A stretch of DNA of 64,000 nucleotides, taken from positions 1 through 64,000 of the forward strand of contig NZ_JBQHVU010000016.1 of the NCBI RefSeq assembly GCF_052064335.1. The letters run 5' to 3'. Below are positions 1 to 8,696 of the stretch, piece after piece (position 1 is the first letter of the stretch; each line of letters opens with the position of its first letter). The position numbers were made by a program, and so were the translations under genes. The notes beneath the pieces were generated by a model. The model searched no databases and was not told the origin of the DNA. It saw nothing but the letters and a program-made list of their open reading frames with translations. The stretch is from Weimeria sp002480925 (GTDB lineage: Bacteria > Bacillota > Clostridia > Lachnospirales > Lachnospiraceae).

Positions 1-1036
1 TAATATTCTTTTGTTATTATAACCGATTACATGTTAGCTTTTGTTTTAAAATACAGTGCTGATATTAAACATATACATTACATTAGATATCAAGATAAAA
101 TTAAATATCAACATATAAATTAATATTAAACCTGTTAACTACTTTGCTTACAAAATCGACATTGTTGATAAAAACACCTTTTACGTCATAATTAAATTCT
201 AAACCATTATAGACATTGTAGTCGTAAATGAAGTTTACGTTAATGCTATAAACAACATTTAATTTGTATGTCATAACTTTATTACATATACTATTATATA
301 TTACATATACTATTATATATTACAATTACTACTTGACATAAAATCTGACTTCATTACAAGATTAGTATCTGTTGTTGTTCGGGAATTAGATGATGTGGTC
401 GCTGTATAAGATATATTTGAAACTGTATTTTATGTTGAGTATGTGATTTACATAGAATGTTTGCACTATATTAAAATTTGATATCGTATGCAAACAATAA
501 TACGCATACATATACTAACACATTATGTCGTTGTATCCTTTATTTGTAAGACAATATATTGATTGCATTATTAATCAGTCGCCAAAACGTCAGGTCATTA
601 ATATATATAGATGCCGAAAAATTTCATCAAAAGATTAGCTTAAGTTTGCAGAATATTTTAGCATCCTGATTTCTATCTGATCTGACCAGAGACTAAATAG
701 TTAAACTAATTATAACAATGTTGAAGGATTTTGTAAATAAAATAAGTACAGCAAGATCGAGATGGTAATATTATGTGAAGGTTAATCAAGTCAGGCCTAA
801 CAGCTGAAATATATAAAATTAAAATTGAGTTATAGTGAAAATGCAAAGGATATAGCAAATACAAACATAATATGCTAATAAAGCATACAAATACTACATA
901 CTAATATGTCGAAACAAAAGATAATGTGGACACATAATGAGATTGATGTAAAATTACATGTTAAATCTAGGTCAAGTGTGATAGAATATCCGTTGAGATT
1001 TACCAACTTATTCGAAGGAAGAAAAACTGACTAAAT
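1..1036. other. AT-rich region without recognisable genes
   Basis: About 1 kb of very AT-rich sequence before the first gene. I see no open frame of useful length on either strand, no tRNA- or rRNA-like stretch and no known RNA motif. It holds a 19-bp tandem repeat (282-324) and a short inverted repeat CGTAAA-5-TTTACG at 223-239. A plausible promoter for the gene at 1037 lies near 960-995, but the match is weak. On a secondary replicon such a stretch could be a partition site, a decayed gene or a transfer boundary; nothing here decides between these. Confidence 0.6.
282..324. repeat. 19-bp tandem repeat, two full copies and a partial third
   Basis: The unit TTACATATACTATTATATA occurs exactly at 282-300 and again at 301-319, followed by the first five bases of a third copy at 320-324. 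It lies inside the AT-rich gene-free stretch. No function is apparent. Confidence 0.9.
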
Positions 1037-1975
1037 ATGAATGAGATAAGAAAAAAAGAGATTGAAAATGAACTGATGGGCACAAGAAAGCTTTTTGTTA
1101 ATGGCGATCTTGATGATGCTCAGAAGAAAATAGACAGGGTAATAGATTCACTTTCATCTGATGAGCTGATAAAGGAAGACAAGAGATTTGAATATCTTGA
1201 TTTTAAAAACCCGATTGAAGAAGGACTTTACAGGGTCAGAAGAAGAGATATATATTCTGAAAGGGGTGAAGAGAGAAGACAGCTTGAAGATAATGAAGAA
1301 AACAGGTTGGAGGATGATGTTAGAGAAGAAAGAGCAGACGAAAAAGAGATAAAGCTGGTAGAATACCCGGTTTCAAATCTTTTTGTCCTGTGTGCAAGCA
1401 TTGCTCTTCAGAGAGGAGATTATGGAAAGGCGCTTGAATCGCTTGAAGAGGCCATGGAATGGAATCCGATCAGCCCAGAGATAGCATTTGAATATGCAGA
1501 AACTGTAAAAAGGATGGGAGCCATAGACCAATTTTTTACGTTGACAAAAAGAAACTTTCAAAATATTTATTCATCCGGTCAGCTTGGGCACGCATACAGG
1601 AATGCTGCTTATTATTATGAGACAAGTAATGAGTCTGAGAAGGCTCTGGCTATGCTGGCATTTTCTACTGGCTTTGATGATAATGAAAATGCTAAGAGGG
1701 AGATAAACGCGATTTTAAAGGAGGATGGGAAAGATCATATACAGATCAGTATAGATGATGTGAAGAAGATATGCGATGAGGATGATATCCCATTTGGCCC
1801 CGATCCCCTGGTTATTAAGCTGTCAAGCCAGAATGGGATGTATTTTATGCAGGACAAGAATTATCAGATGGCATATTATTTTTTATCAATAGCTTATGAT
1901 CTTACAAGGGATCCGGCAATCAAGAATAAGCTTGATGAGATAGCCGATCAGATAAAAGACAAGCAGCATGAGTGA
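1037..1975 (+). CDS. TPR-like protein of unknown function
   Basis: A 312-residue soluble protein with no signal peptide. Residues about 1-60 are helical. About 75-110 is a highly charged Glu/Arg-rich linker. Residues about 112-305 contain helix pairs that read as tetratricopeptide-like repeats: an Ala/Leu helix pair ending in EAMEWNP at about 140-147 is the classic TPR spacing, and further pairs follow around 190-220 and 270-300. It probably acts as a protein-protein scaffold. It lies 18 bp before the AAA+ ATPase gene in the same direction, so the two are probably co-transcribed and may form a complex. The start is ATG 1037; the purine-rich stretch GAAGGAAG ends about 12 bp upstream, a little far for a good ribosome site. 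No enzyme motif was seen. Confidence 0.7.
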   Translation: MNEIRKKEIENELMGTRKLFVNGDLDDAQKKIDRVIDSLSSDELIKEDKRFEYLDFKNPIEEGLYRVRRRDIYSERGEERRQLEDNEENRLEDDVREERADEKEIKLVEYPVSNLFVLCASIALQRGDYGKALESLEEAMEWNPISPEIAFEYAETVKRMGAIDQFFTLTKRNFQNIYSSGQLGHAYRNAAYYYETSNESEKALAMLAFSTGFDDNENAKREINAILKEDGKDHIQISIDDVKKICDEDDIPFGPDPLVIKLSSQNGMYFMQDKNYQMAYYFLSIAYDLTRDPAIKNKLDEIADQIKDKQHE

Positions 1976-1993
1976 TTCTAAGAAGGAGTAAAA

Positions 1994-3526
1994 ATGGCTT
2001 CTAAAACGTTTGACTTTAGTGACAGCAGTGAAAAAAAAGAAAAAGAAATGCCGCAGGGTACTTCCGGAAAGCAGGCTTTTTCGTATAAGACATTTGAGCA
2101 GGAATCTGATTTCTCGGATAAGGATCATCCCATCCTGATAATAGAGGATAAAGCTGGTACGCTGGTTCATCATGTTAGCGGAAGGTTTTATAGATATGAA
2201 GATAAAATGAGTTTTGAGTACGGGAGATCATCCGACCAGCTTTTTGCGGCGATAGATGCAGTTGACTCAAGATTCACCAAACTTTTGGCTTTTTTAGCAG
2301 ACAATCACGAAGATGTCAGATTATCTGGACATATAGTTGATGGTAATTACAACGTATATAAGATACGTGCGGTTGATTCAGCCGGACTTAGAAGACTTAC
2401 ATCAGAGGATGGATTTTTACAGAATGTCATAAACAGACTTCTCGCTTCACAATCGCCTAAGGTAGAGAAGAACGATGATCTTGCAATAGAAGATAAGTCA
2501 GTTGCCTTTAAGCTGAGAATGACGGATATAACGGGAATGGAAAATTTTCTAAAGGTAGCTTCTGATGTTCTGCCAGATAATATTGCTGTCTGGGCAAAAA
2601 GAAATCTGATGCTGGCAAGATCCCAGAGTATCAGTCCGGATGAGAGAAGACATGCTATGAGAGCCTTATCAATGATGCTGAATATTCATTGGAAGGATGC
2701 TTATTTTCCATCGATAAATCCTAAAGAAGCCAGAAAGGTCCTTGACAATAGTCTGTATGGGATGGATAAGGTCAAACAGAGGATTATTGAAACTATCATC
2801 CAGATCAACCGGACGCACACACTTCCGTCATATGGTCTTTTGCTCTGCGGACCTGCCGGGGTAGGAAAATCTCAGATCGCATATGCGGTTGCCAGAATAC
2901 TGAAATTGCCCTGGACAGCACTTGATATGAGCACGATAACCGATGCAGAGGCTTTGACAGGAAGCCCTAGAGTTTATTCTAATGCAAGGCCGGGAAAGAT
3001 CATGGAGGCTTTTTCTGAAGCTGGATCTTCTAACCTTGTCTTTATCATTAATGAGCTTGATAAGTCTGATAATGGCAAGAATGGTATGAGTCCTGCTGAT
3101 GCACTTCTTACATTATTAGATAATCTGGGATTCACAGATAATTATGTGGAATGTATGGTGCCGACAAACGGTGTTTACCCGATAGCAACAGCAAATGACA
3201 AGTCAAAGATTTCAGATCCTCTTATGACACGATTTGCTGTTATCGATATTGATGATTATAGTCCGGATGAGAAAGCGATGATATTCAAGCGTTTTTCTTT
3301 ACCAAAGGTGCTTGATAGAATGCAGATCAAAAAGGAAGAATGCAGGATAACTGATCGGGGAATTGATAAGATAATAGAGATCTACAGGGATCAGCCTGGT
3401 GTAAGAGACCTGGAGCAGGCAGCAGAGCATCTTGCAGCTCATGCACTTTATATAATTGAGACAGAAAATAAGGCTAGCGTGGTTTATGACGCAGATAGTG
3501 TTGAAAAAATACTTGTTGAGAAATAA
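1994..3526 (+). CDS. Lon-like AAA+ ATPase without a protease domain
   Basis: 510 residues. The N-terminal 245 residues match nothing I recognise. From about 250 the protein follows the ATPase module of Lon: a YGMDKVK motif, Walker A GPAGVGKS at about 285-292, a Walker B segment IINELDK around 350-356, a sensor-1 region around 404 and a helical lid to the end. It stops where Lon would continue into the Ser-Lys protease domain, so it is an ATPase only. In Walker B the usual Asp-Glu pair is Asn-Glu (Asn353, Glu354), which may weaken magnesium binding or hydrolysis. AAGGAG lies 7 bp before the start. It probably works as a remodelling ATPase with the upstream TPR-like protein. The client is unknown. 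Confidence 0.75.
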   Translation: MASKTFDFSDSSEKKEKEMPQGTSGKQAFSYKTFEQESDFSDKDHPILIIEDKAGTLVHHVSGRFYRYEDKMSFEYGRSSDQLFAAIDAVDSRFTKLLAFLADNHEDVRLSGHIVDGNYNVYKIRAVDSAGLRRLTSEDGFLQNVINRLLASQSPKVEKNDDLAIEDKSVAFKLRMTDITGMENFLKVASDVLPDNIAVWAKRNLMLARSQSISPDERRHAMRALSMMLNIHWKDAYFPSINPKEARKVLDNSLYGMDKVKQRIIETIIQINRTHTLPSYGLLLCGPAGVGKSQIAYAVARILKLPWTALDMSTITDAEALTGSPRVYSNARPGKIMEAFSEAGSSNLVFIINELDKSDNGKNGMSPADALLTLLDNLGFTDNYVECMVPTNGVYPIATANDKSKISDPLMTRFAVIDIDDYSPDEKAMIFKRFSLPKVLDRMQIKKEECRITDRGIDKIIEIYRDQPGVRDLEQAAEHLAAHALYIIETENKASVVYDADSVEKILVEK

Positions 3527-3554
3527 TGTATCTAAATAAGTACAAGTTCACTCC

Positions 3555-3585
3555 TTGACCCTTGTATGATACAAGGGTTTACAAT
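3555..3585 (+). promoter_or_regulatory. MerR-type promoter with 19-bp spacer and palindromic operator
   Basis: The -35 box TTGACC (3555-3560) and -10 box TACAAT (3580-3585) are separated by 19 bp, the overlong spacer typical of promoters activated by MerR-family proteins. The spacer is filled by a perfect palindrome, ACCCTTGTAT-G-ATACAAGGGT (3558-3578). The BmrR-like gene at 10276 at the far end of the cluster is the natural candidate regulator. The promoter faces the oxidation cluster, but an intrinsic terminator lies between it and the first gene. Confidence 0.8.
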
Positions 3586-3611
3586 TCACTTAACAGATAG
3601 CAAAGGCAAAG

Positions 3612-3650
3612 AAGCCGGTACCCAAAAAGGGACCGGCTTTTTTGTTTTTG
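3612..3650 (+). terminator. Intrinsic terminator in the leader of the oxidation cluster
   Basis: AAGCCGGTACCC-AAAAA-GGGACCGGCTT forms a GC-rich stem with a one-base bulge, followed by a T-run. It ends the AAA+ ATPase transcript, but it also lies about 20 nt downstream of the expected start of the MerR-type promoter and before the first cluster gene, so it could act as an attenuator. Confidence 0.85.
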
Positions 3651-3694
3651 CTGATACAGGATGGTAGATAATGAGTGAAGATCAAGGAGGTAAC

Positions 3695-4837
3695 ATGGAC
3701 ACAAAAATTGATTTTCTTTACCTTAGTGAGCCTGATATGGTAAAGGCGGGAGTAAAGGATATGGCAGCATGTATAGAATCAATGGAGGATATGCTTAAGC
3801 TCCTTAAGGCTGGAGATTATATGATGGGTGGTGAAAACCATAATTCACATGGCTGTATGGTGACCTTCCCTGATGATCCGAAGTTCCCGGGAATGCCAAA
3901 GAATACTCAGGACCGTAGATTCATGGCAATGCCTGCATATCTTGGAGGCAAGTACCAGATGGCTGGAGTAAAGTGGTATGGCTCCAATGTTGAAAATAAG
4001 GAAAAGGGACTTCCAAGGTCTATACTGATGATGGTGCTTAATGATAAGGATACGGGAGCACCGCTAGCATTTATGTCAGCGAATCTTCTTTCTGCATACA
4101 GGACTGGTGGAATACCAGGAGTAGGAGCTAAATATCTTGCTAGAAAAGATTCCGAAACGGCTGCAATCATCGGACCAGGAGTAATGGGTAAGACATCGCT
4201 AGCTGCTTTTGCTGTCACTTGTCCAAAGCTTCACAGGGTAAATATAAAGGGCAGAGGACGTAAGTCAATTGATTCATTTATAGATTTTGTCAAAAAGGAA
4301 TATCCTCAGTTTGATGAGATCAATGTATGTGAAACAGATGAGGAAGCAATTCGCGGGGCAGATGTAATAGCATTTACGACCACGGCAATGACAGATGATG
4401 ATCCAAAGATAGTAGAAACCTATCCTTATATAAGCGGGGACTGGGTAAAGCCTGGAGCGTTTATCTCAATGCCGTCAGCCGCAAGATTTGATGATGATTA
4501 TCTGAGTAAGTGCAGATTTGTGGTCGACAATTATAAGCTTTATGAGGCCTGGGCTAATGAATATCCGTATCCGACATATCCGAAGATGGGAATCATAGGG
4601 TGTAAATTCACGGATCTGGTACATGAAGGAAAGAATAAGCTTTCAGATATTACTGAGATTACAGATATTATAGAAGGAAAAGCGCCAGGAAGAAAATCTG
4701 ATGATGAGGTCATCGTATATTCAGTTGGTGGAATGCCTGTAGAGGATGTTGCCTGGGGATGCTCAGTATATAGAAGAGCATTAAAGGAAGGCATAGGTGT
4801 CAAGCTGAACCTTTGGGATGTTCCAGAAATGGCTTGA
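3695..4837 (+). CDS. Ornithine cyclodeaminase / mu-crystallin family enzyme
   Basis: 380 residues of the ornithine cyclodeaminase / mu-crystallin fold. The nucleotide-binding loop GPGVMG sits at about 160-165. The family hallmark around the substrate site is seen as SAYRTGG, where many members have RTGA. Classical members turn L-ornithine into L-proline and ammonia using bound NAD; others are imine reductases or opine-type dehydrogenases. From memory, proteins of this subtype beside such oxidases are sometimes labelled tyramine oxidase subunit B, so the substrate must stay open. The start is ATG 3695 because AAGGAGG (3684-3690) precedes it at 4 bp; the longer frame from 3671 has no such site. 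It is the first gene of a plus-strand cluster with a PII protein, a permease and a flavoprotein dehydrogenase, which points to catabolism of an amine, amino acid or opine. Confidence 0.75.
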   Translation: MDTKIDFLYLSEPDMVKAGVKDMAACIESMEDMLKLLKAGDYMMGGENHNSHGCMVTFPDDPKFPGMPKNTQDRRFMAMPAYLGGKYQMAGVKWYGSNVENKEKGLPRSILMMVLNDKDTGAPLAFMSANLLSAYRTGGIPGVGAKYLARKDSETAAIIGPGVMGKTSLAAFAVTCPKLHRVNIKGRGRKSIDSFIDFVKKEYPQFDEINVCETDEEAIRGADVIAFTTTAMTDDDPKIVETYPYISGDWVKPGAFISMPSAARFDDDYLSKCRFVVDNYKLYEAWANEYPYPTYPKMGIIGCKFTDLVHEGKNKLSDITEITDIIEGKAPGRKSDDEVIVYSVGGMPVEDVAWGCSVYRRALKEGIGVKLNLWDVPEMA

Positions 4838-4858
4838 TTGTTTACGGAGGAAAAAGAA

Positions 4859-5206
4859 ATGTCAGGACTTAGCAAAATTGAAGTGATCTGCGATATGTCG
4901 AAATTCGCAAAGATAAAGAAGGAGCTTTCAGAGCTAAAGGTAGGAGGAATGACCTTCACTCAGGTGCTCGGATGTGGAGTAGAGAAGGGAACAAAGGAGT
5001 ACGAGGTTGATGAAAACTATGAGATGGAGCTTCTTCCTAAGATTCAGATCTCTGTAGTGGTTGAGACTGGAAGAGTAAAAAAGATCACTGATGAGTTATT
5101 AAAGACGCTCTACACAGGACATATCGGAGATGGAAAGATTTTTGTATACAGTCTTGACAATATGATCCGTGTAAGAACTGGAGACGAAGGAACAGATGCG
5201 CTTTGA
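4859..5206 (+). CDS. PII-family nitrogen signalling protein
   Basis: 115 residues, the length of GlnB/GlnK. It has the ferredoxin-like core, a T-loop region with tyrosines (residues about 37-55), the motif LLPKIQISVVV after the loop, and the signature GDGKIFVYSLD near 95-105. PII proteins sense 2-oxoglutarate, ATP and ADP and control transporters or enzymes through the T-loop. The start is ATG 4859 with GGAGG at 4846-4850; a longer TTG frame from 4838 has no site. The gene lies between the cyclodeaminase-like gene (21 bp) and the APC permease, not beside amtB. That suggests it tunes this nitrogen-compound pathway or its permease rather than ammonium uptake. Confidence 0.85.
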   Translation: MSGLSKIEVICDMSKFAKIKKELSELKVGGMTFTQVLGCGVEKGTKEYEVDENYEMELLPKIQISVVVETGRVKKITDELLKTLYTGHIGDGKIFVYSLDNMIRVRTGDEGTDAL

Positions 5207-5220
5207 TCATATGTCGGAAT

Positions 5221-5258
5221 GATATCGGCACATTAATGTATGTTTACCGATATCGGCA
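5221..5258. repeat. Short direct repeat GATATCGGCA between PII and permease genes
   Basis: The decamer GATATCGGCA occurs at 5221-5230 and 5249-5258 in the 77-bp gap. The second copy lies within the palindrome CCGATATCGG (5247-5256). It could be an operator or an mRNA hairpin; no regulator can be assigned. Confidence 0.5.
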
Positions 5259-5283
5259 TAGATTTCCTTGAAAGGAAAAGACG

Positions 5284-6690
5284 ATGGATGAGAAGAAATT
5301 AGGACTGAGAAACGTCATATCTGTTTCTGTGGGCCTTATCATTGCCACAAGTACGCTGGTCCAGCTTGGACAAGGTGCCGGGACTGCCGGTGAGATGTTT
5401 ATTCCTGCGATGATCATTGCATGTGTATTGAACATGATTACCATGGCTACACTGTCAGAGCTGAATGCGATCATGCCAAATGTGACCGGAGGACTGGCTC
5501 AGTATACACTTGCTGGTATAGGACCGATACCAACAATTGTGCTGATGGTCGGCGGATATATGGTTTCCAATATTCTGTCCTGTGGAGTAGAAGCATCGAT
5601 ATTTGCATATGCAATGGGATCAGTATTAAAGATCAATATGCCTAACTATTTGTGGGTAGTGATCGCTTCAACAATTATTCTTATTGCAAATCTTCGCGGC
5701 GTGGATATGTTTGCCAGAATACAGGATCTTGTAAGCTACCTGATGCTTGGATCCATGCTTGTAATGGGAATAATAGGAACGTTAAAGCTGGGGACTGGTA
5801 AGATAGTCAGTCAGCCGGCAGTAGTCGGTACACCGACTCCGTTATCCATTGTTTCCCTTACAGCGATTGGTTTCTGGCTCTTTATCGGAGCTGAGTATGC
5901 AATTCCTATTTCAAAGGATGTAAAGAATGCAAAAAGAAATGTCCCGCTTGGAATGTTTATGGGACTTGGAATAATCTGCATTGTCCAGATTATAATGATC
6001 TTTGGCTTCCACAATTATACCAGATGGGACGATCTGATGAACTCAGCAGCTCCGCATATGCTATATGGACAGGCACTTTTTGGAAAAGCTGGTCAGATCT
6101 GGATGTGTATCGTTTCGGGACTGGCTGTTGTCAGCACACAGAATTCAACAGTTCAGGGTTTGTCAGAAATCTTTGCTGGAATGAGCTATACGAATCTGAT
6201 GCCTCAGTTCTTTGGCAAGATGAATAAGAACAAGGTTCCGTTTATCGGATGCTGGATAATCACAATAGGTATTCTGATCTGCGCATATATTTCCCAGAAT
6301 TCATCCGACAGAATCAGTTTTCTGATCCAGGTTGGCTCAGTGTTCTGGATGGCATCATATGCAGTAGCAAACATCGATCTGCTTGTATTTCGTCATAGAC
6401 TTCCAAAGGCTCCCAGAAACTTCAAGGTACCGTTTGGACCAGTCCTGCCCTGCATCAGTATAGCTGGCATTGTTTTCATGATAGCAAATATTTCTACTGA
6501 TCCGGTGGAAAGGAACCAGATTCTTATGGTAACCGGAATAATTACGGCAATCCTCTTTATATATTCGATCTTCTGGATCAGGATAAAGATGAGGATACCA
6601 CTGTTTAAGCCGGTTCCTATCGATAAGGTCCTGGCAATGGAAAATCCTATGTACTATAAGATAAGAAAATACAGAGGAATCTGGAAGTAA
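5284..6690 (+). CDS. APC-superfamily amino acid or amine permease
   Basis: 468 residues with about 12 hydrophobic membrane segments spread evenly along the protein, as expected for an amino acid-polyamine-organocation secondary transporter. The N-terminal segment has the small-residue pattern of the first APC helix, and a conserved-looking GAEYAIPISK stretch lies in the region of helix 6 (about 200-210). It acts in the cytoplasmic membrane. The position between the PII gene and the dehydrogenase genes suggests it imports the amine, amino acid or opine that the cluster oxidises. AAAGGAAA precedes the start at a normal distance. The substrate cannot be read from the sequence. Confidence 0.85.
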   Translation: MDEKKLGLRNVISVSVGLIIATSTLVQLGQGAGTAGEMFIPAMIIACVLNMITMATLSELNAIMPNVTGGLAQYTLAGIGPIPTIVLMVGGYMVSNILSCGVEASIFAYAMGSVLKINMPNYLWVVIASTIILIANLRGVDMFARIQDLVSYLMLGSMLVMGIIGTLKLGTGKIVSQPAVVGTPTPLSIVSLTAIGFWLFIGAEYAIPISKDVKNAKRNVPLGMFMGLGIICIVQIIMIFGFHNYTRWDDLMNSAAPHMLYGQALFGKAGQIWMCIVSGLAVVSTQNSTVQGLSEIFAGMSYTNLMPQFFGKMNKNKVPFIGCWIITIGILICAYISQNSSDRISFLIQVGSVFWMASYAVANIDLLVFRHRLPKAPRNFKVPFGPVLPCISIAGIVFMIANISTDPVERNQILMVTGIITAILFIYSIFWIRIKMRIPLFKPVPIDKVLAMENPMYYKIRKYRGIWK

Positions 6691-6725
6691 GTTATAGAAC
6701 TAGTATGTTGAATGGAGGAAAAGAA

Positions 6726-7043
6726 ATGGATAGAATAAAAAATCACCCTATATTAGGTGAAAGTCCTGAGGGAAAGCTTGTAAATTTTACCTATGATGGA
6801 AAAACGCTTCAGGGATATGAGGGTGAACCGATTGCTGCAGCATTAAGAGTAAATGGTATCATGATCCACAGATATACAGCCAAAAGGCACGAGCCGAGAG
6901 GCGTGTTCTGTGCGATCGGTAGATGTACTGACTGTGTAATGATAGTAGACGGACAGCCGAATGTGAGGACCTGCATTACACCTCTTCGTGAAGGTATGAA
7001 GGTACAGACTCAGGATGGCGTAAAACCGTTAGATGTTGAGTAA
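6726..7043 (+). CDS. [2Fe-2S] subunit of amine/imino-acid dehydrogenase (HcnA / sarcosine-oxidase-alpha N-terminal type)
   Basis: 105 residues of the small ferredoxin-like fold found as HcnA or as the N-terminal part of sarcosine oxidase alpha. The cysteine cluster reads CAIGRCTDC (about 62-70) with a further Cys at about 86 (RTCIT), four ligands for one [2Fe-2S] centre. It passes electrons within the flavoprotein complex. The start is ATG 6726 with GGAGG just upstream; an in-frame ATG at 6705 lacks a site. It lies 11 bp before the FAD/NAD subunit, as in hcnABC, opine oxidase and proline dehydrogenase operons. Confidence 0.85.
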   Translation: MDRIKNHPILGESPEGKLVNFTYDGKTLQGYEGEPIAAALRVNGIMIHRYTAKRHEPRGVFCAIGRCTDCVMIVDGQPNVRTCITPLREGMKVQTQDGVKPLDVE

Positions 7044-7054
7044 GGAGGCTGTTC

Positions 7055-8632
7055 ATGGAAGTAATAAAAAAAGAGCTGATAGTAGTTGGAGCAGGGCCTG
7101 CAGGCCTTAGTGCGGCAATAGAAGCAGCAAAAAGTGGTGTAAAGGCAACAGTATTTGATGAAAATGCTGCACCGGGCGGACAGCTTTTCAAACAGATCCA
7201 TAAGTTTTTCGGTTCAAAGGAACATAAGGCTAAGATCAGAGGCTTCAGGATCGGTCAGCAGCTTCTTGAGGAGGCTAAGGAGGCTGGCGTAGAGGTTGTG
7301 CTTAACGCTACGGTAATCGGCCTTTATCCTGACAAGGAGGTTCTTGTTCAGGAAGGCGATAAGGTAGTGCATTACAAGGGTGATGCCGTCCTTGTAGCAA
7401 CAGGTGCTGCTGAGAATATGGTTAATTTCAGAGGATGGACCCTTCCTGGCGTGATCGGTGCAGGGGCTGCCCAGACAATGATGAACCTGCATCATATCAA
7501 GCCGGGAAACAGAATTCTCATGCTTGGAACAGGAAACGTAGGACTGGTTGTTTCATTCCAGCTTATTCAGGCTGGCTGTGAGGTTGTGGCACTTGCAGAT
7601 GCTGCTCCAAGGATCGGAGGATATGGAGTACATGCAGCAAAGGTTGCTCGTACGGGAGTTCCATTCTATCTTTCTCATACTATAAAAGAGGTAGAGGGGA
7701 CTGACTGTGTAAAGGGTGTTACGATCCAGCAGGTTGATAGTCACTTCAACTTTATACCGGGAACAGAAAAGCATTTTGATGTTGATACTGTCTGTGTGGC
7801 TGTTGGACTATCTCCTATGGCACAGCTTCTTAAGATGGATGGAATTGAAATGGATACCTCTGCAGGTGGATTCGTGCCTAAATGTGATGAAACCGGGGCC
7901 ACATCAGTTCCTGGTATATATGCAGCTGGTGATGTCGCTGGTATTGAGGAGGCGTCTTCTGCTATGATCGAGGGCAGGATGAGTGGAGCAGCTATTGCAG
8001 AATACCTGGGTTATACCGATCATGAAGCAAGAGTAGTAAGAGAGAAGGAACTTGATCAGTCACTGGAATCTCTTCGTCAGGGAATGTTTGCTCCTAAGAA
8101 CAGAGGAAAGAAGATCGAAAAGACTGAAGAGGGAATAGATATTTCCGAAAATCTTCTTACACATGGATTTGTGGCGGATGATGAGATAAGCAGATTCCCT
8201 GGATTCAGGAAACAGGCAAAGGTTCATCCGGTGATCGAGTGTACACAGAACATACCTTGTAATCCTTGTCAGGATGCATGCAAAAAAGGATGTATTTCTA
8301 TCGGTGACAATATAACATCTCTCCCTATTTCGGTAGATGGCAGTGAGTGTATTAACTGCGGGATGTGTGTAGCAAGCTGTTCAGGTCAGGCAATCTTCCT
8401 TGTAGCAGAGGATACTCAGCCAGGCTTTGGCGAGGTGACTATTCCTTATGAATTCCTTCCTCTTCCTGAAATAGGAGATAAGGGGTACGGACTGTCAAGG
8501 AGCGGAGAAAAGATCTGTGATGCGGTCATTACCAATGTCCGTTCCAGCAAGGCTTTTGACGGAACCAATCTGGTAACAATGAAGGTTCCGATGGAATTCA
8601 TCGACAGAGCAAGATTTTATAAGAAGGCATAA
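7055..8632 (+). CDS. FAD/NAD-dependent oxidoreductase subunit with 4Fe-4S domain (HcnB / OoxA / PDH-alpha type)
   Basis: 525 residues. An N-terminal FAD site GAGPAGLSAA (about 10-20), a second nucleotide-binding loop GTGNVG (about 158-163), a family-typical YAAGDVAG near 288-296, and a C-terminal ferredoxin part with Cys-rich motifs at about 395-410 and CINCGMCVASC at about 430-440. The C-terminal clusters distinguish it from plain HcnB. Relatives are the alpha subunits of opine oxidase, sarcosine oxidase and the archaeal-type proline dehydrogenase complex. It probably hands electrons from the catalytic flavin subunit (9047-10186) to NAD or a quinone/ferredoxin. AAGGAGG precedes the start. 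Confidence 0.85.
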   Translation: MEVIKKELIVVGAGPAGLSAAIEAAKSGVKATVFDENAAPGGQLFKQIHKFFGSKEHKAKIRGFRIGQQLLEEAKEAGVEVVLNATVIGLYPDKEVLVQEGDKVVHYKGDAVLVATGAAENMVNFRGWTLPGVIGAGAAQTMMNLHHIKPGNRILMLGTGNVGLVVSFQLIQAGCEVVALADAAPRIGGYGVHAAKVARTGVPFYLSHTIKEVEGTDCVKGVTIQQVDSHFNFIPGTEKHFDVDTVCVAVGLSPMAQLLKMDGIEMDTSAGGFVPKCDETGATSVPGIYAAGDVAGIEEASSAMIEGRMSGAAIAEYLGYTDHEARVVREKELDQSLESLRQGMFAPKNRGKKIEKTEEGIDISENLLTHGFVADDEISRFPGFRKQAKVHPVIECTQNIPCNPCQDACKKGCISIGDNITSLPISVDGSECINCGMCVASCSGQAIFLVAEDTQPGFGEVTIPYEFLPLPEIGDKGYGLSRSGEKICDAVITNVRSSKAFDGTNLVTMKVPMEFIDRARFYKKA

Positions 8633-8696
8633 GGGACGCTTTTATAACTTGATCTTATGGAAAGCGATATATCCTTATTAAAGGAAAGGAGAAAAA

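Noticed and set aside
4859..5206. Nitrogen-fixation or ammonium-uptake locus based on the PII gene
   Set aside because: No nif, amtB or glnA gene is nearby; the neighbours are oxidation and amino-acid transport genes.
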